A stretch of 6,642 nt of DNA. It comes from JACKOF01 sp041571855. Its GTDB lineage: Bacteria; Pseudomonadota; Gammaproteobacteria; Pseudomonadales; Porticoccaceae. The notes beneath the pieces are model-generated. The model saw only the letters and a program-made list of their open reading frames with translations. It ran no database searches and was not told the origin of the DNA. A program made the position numbers and the translations under genes. The stretch spans positions 1 to 6,642 of the forward strand of contig JBFFTH010000113.1 of the NCBI GenBank assembly GCA_041571855.1. Direction: 5' to 3'. How positions within the stretch are numbered: position 1 is the first letter of the stretch; each line of letters opens with the position of its first letter. This document shows positions 6,481 through 6,642 of the stretch, piece by piece.

Positions 6481-6642
6481 TTAAAAGGGTTTGACAGTCA
6501 CCATCAGAATTATGCCGATCAGCAGCAGTGTCGGCGCCTCGTTGAACCAGCGATAGAAGACATGGGTTTTATTGTTCCGGTCGTCGCGGAATTTTTTCAG
6601 ATAGGCCAGGCACATGTGATGGTAGCCGATGAGGAGGATGAC
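6481..6642 (-). CDS. hemJ: HemJ-type protoporphyrinogen IX oxidase (UPF0093 membrane protein), C-terminal fragment
   Basis: Only the last 53 residues and a TAA stop are in the window; the start lies beyond base 6642. I read them directly from the minus strand. They begin VILLIGYHHMCLAYLKKF, the helix with the conserved YHxxC...LKxF pattern. They end with VFYRWFNEAPTLLLIGIILM followed by VTVKPF, the highly characteristic HemJ tail (RWFNE-P-LLL...VKPF). HemJ is an inner-membrane helical protein that oxidises protoporphyrinogen IX to protoporphyrin IX, the step before ferrochelatase, in bacteria lacking HemG or HemY. Conserved His and Lys residues of this family are reported to be essential in the cyanobacterial enzyme, but I cannot fix the register from this fragment. 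The presence of hemL and hemB a few genes downstream supports the call. Nothing suggests the gene is broken. Confidence 0.88.
   Translation of the reverse strand, partial: VILLIGYHHMCLAYLKKFRDDRNNKTHVFYRWFNEAPTLLLIGIILMVTVKPF

Noticed and set aside
1..6642. Mobile elements, CRISPR arrays or defence genes
   Set aside because: No direct-repeat arrays, transposase motifs or terminal inverted repeats were seen. All frames are accounted for by housekeeping or membrane-protein genes.

Overview
The window is a compact chromosomal segment in which every gene I can support lies on the minus strand. In transcription order (from high to low coordinates) it holds: the C-terminal end of hemJ (running in from beyond base 6642), a membrane serine protease of the NfeD class, a stomatin-like slipin, hemL, hemB, rsuA, and an RsmC/RlmG-type rRNA methyltransferase cut off at base 1. 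There are no mobile elements, RNA genes, CRISPR arrays or signs of recent transfer. The protein sequences suggest a free-living gammaproteobacterium. HemB, HemL and RsuA closely resemble the Pseudomonas and E. coli proteins, HemB is of the Mg-type found in Pseudomonas, and the protoporphyrinogen oxidase is HemJ. A marine Cellvibrionales-like lineage is my guess and is weakly supported.

Region 6481-6642 is the last 53 residues of HemJ, which oxidises protoporphyrinogen IX in the inner membrane. A 74-bp gap with a plausible sigma-70 promoter separates it from nfeD (5042-6406, GTG start). The slipin gene (4273-5040) begins 1 bp after the nfeD stop, with a strong Shine-Dalgarno inside the end of nfeD. 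They form a translationally coupled protease/SPFH-scaffold pair like the archaeal PH1510/PH1511 pair.

A 176-bp gap containing several short palindromes and a candidate -10 box precedes hemL (2816-4096). After 81 bp comes hemB (1724-2734). HemL makes 5-aminolevulinate from glutamate-1-semialdehyde and HemB condenses two of these to porphobilinogen. The window therefore carries two consecutive early steps of the C5 heme pathway plus the penultimate step (HemJ), with the membrane protease/slipin pair between them.

A 132-bp gap with interleaved inverted repeats and a candidate promoter separates hemB from rsuA (890-1591, 16S pseudouridine-516 synthase). The rsuA stop overlaps the start of the methyltransferase gene by 8 bp, giving a coupled pair of probable rRNA-modification enzymes.

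Nothing here is convincingly a new system. The points most worth a second look are the heme/NfeD/slipin gene order, a match between the slipin tail and the known archaeal protease cleavage site, a Pro/Gly-rich insert between the protease catalytic residues, and the pseudoknot-like repeats downstream of hemB.
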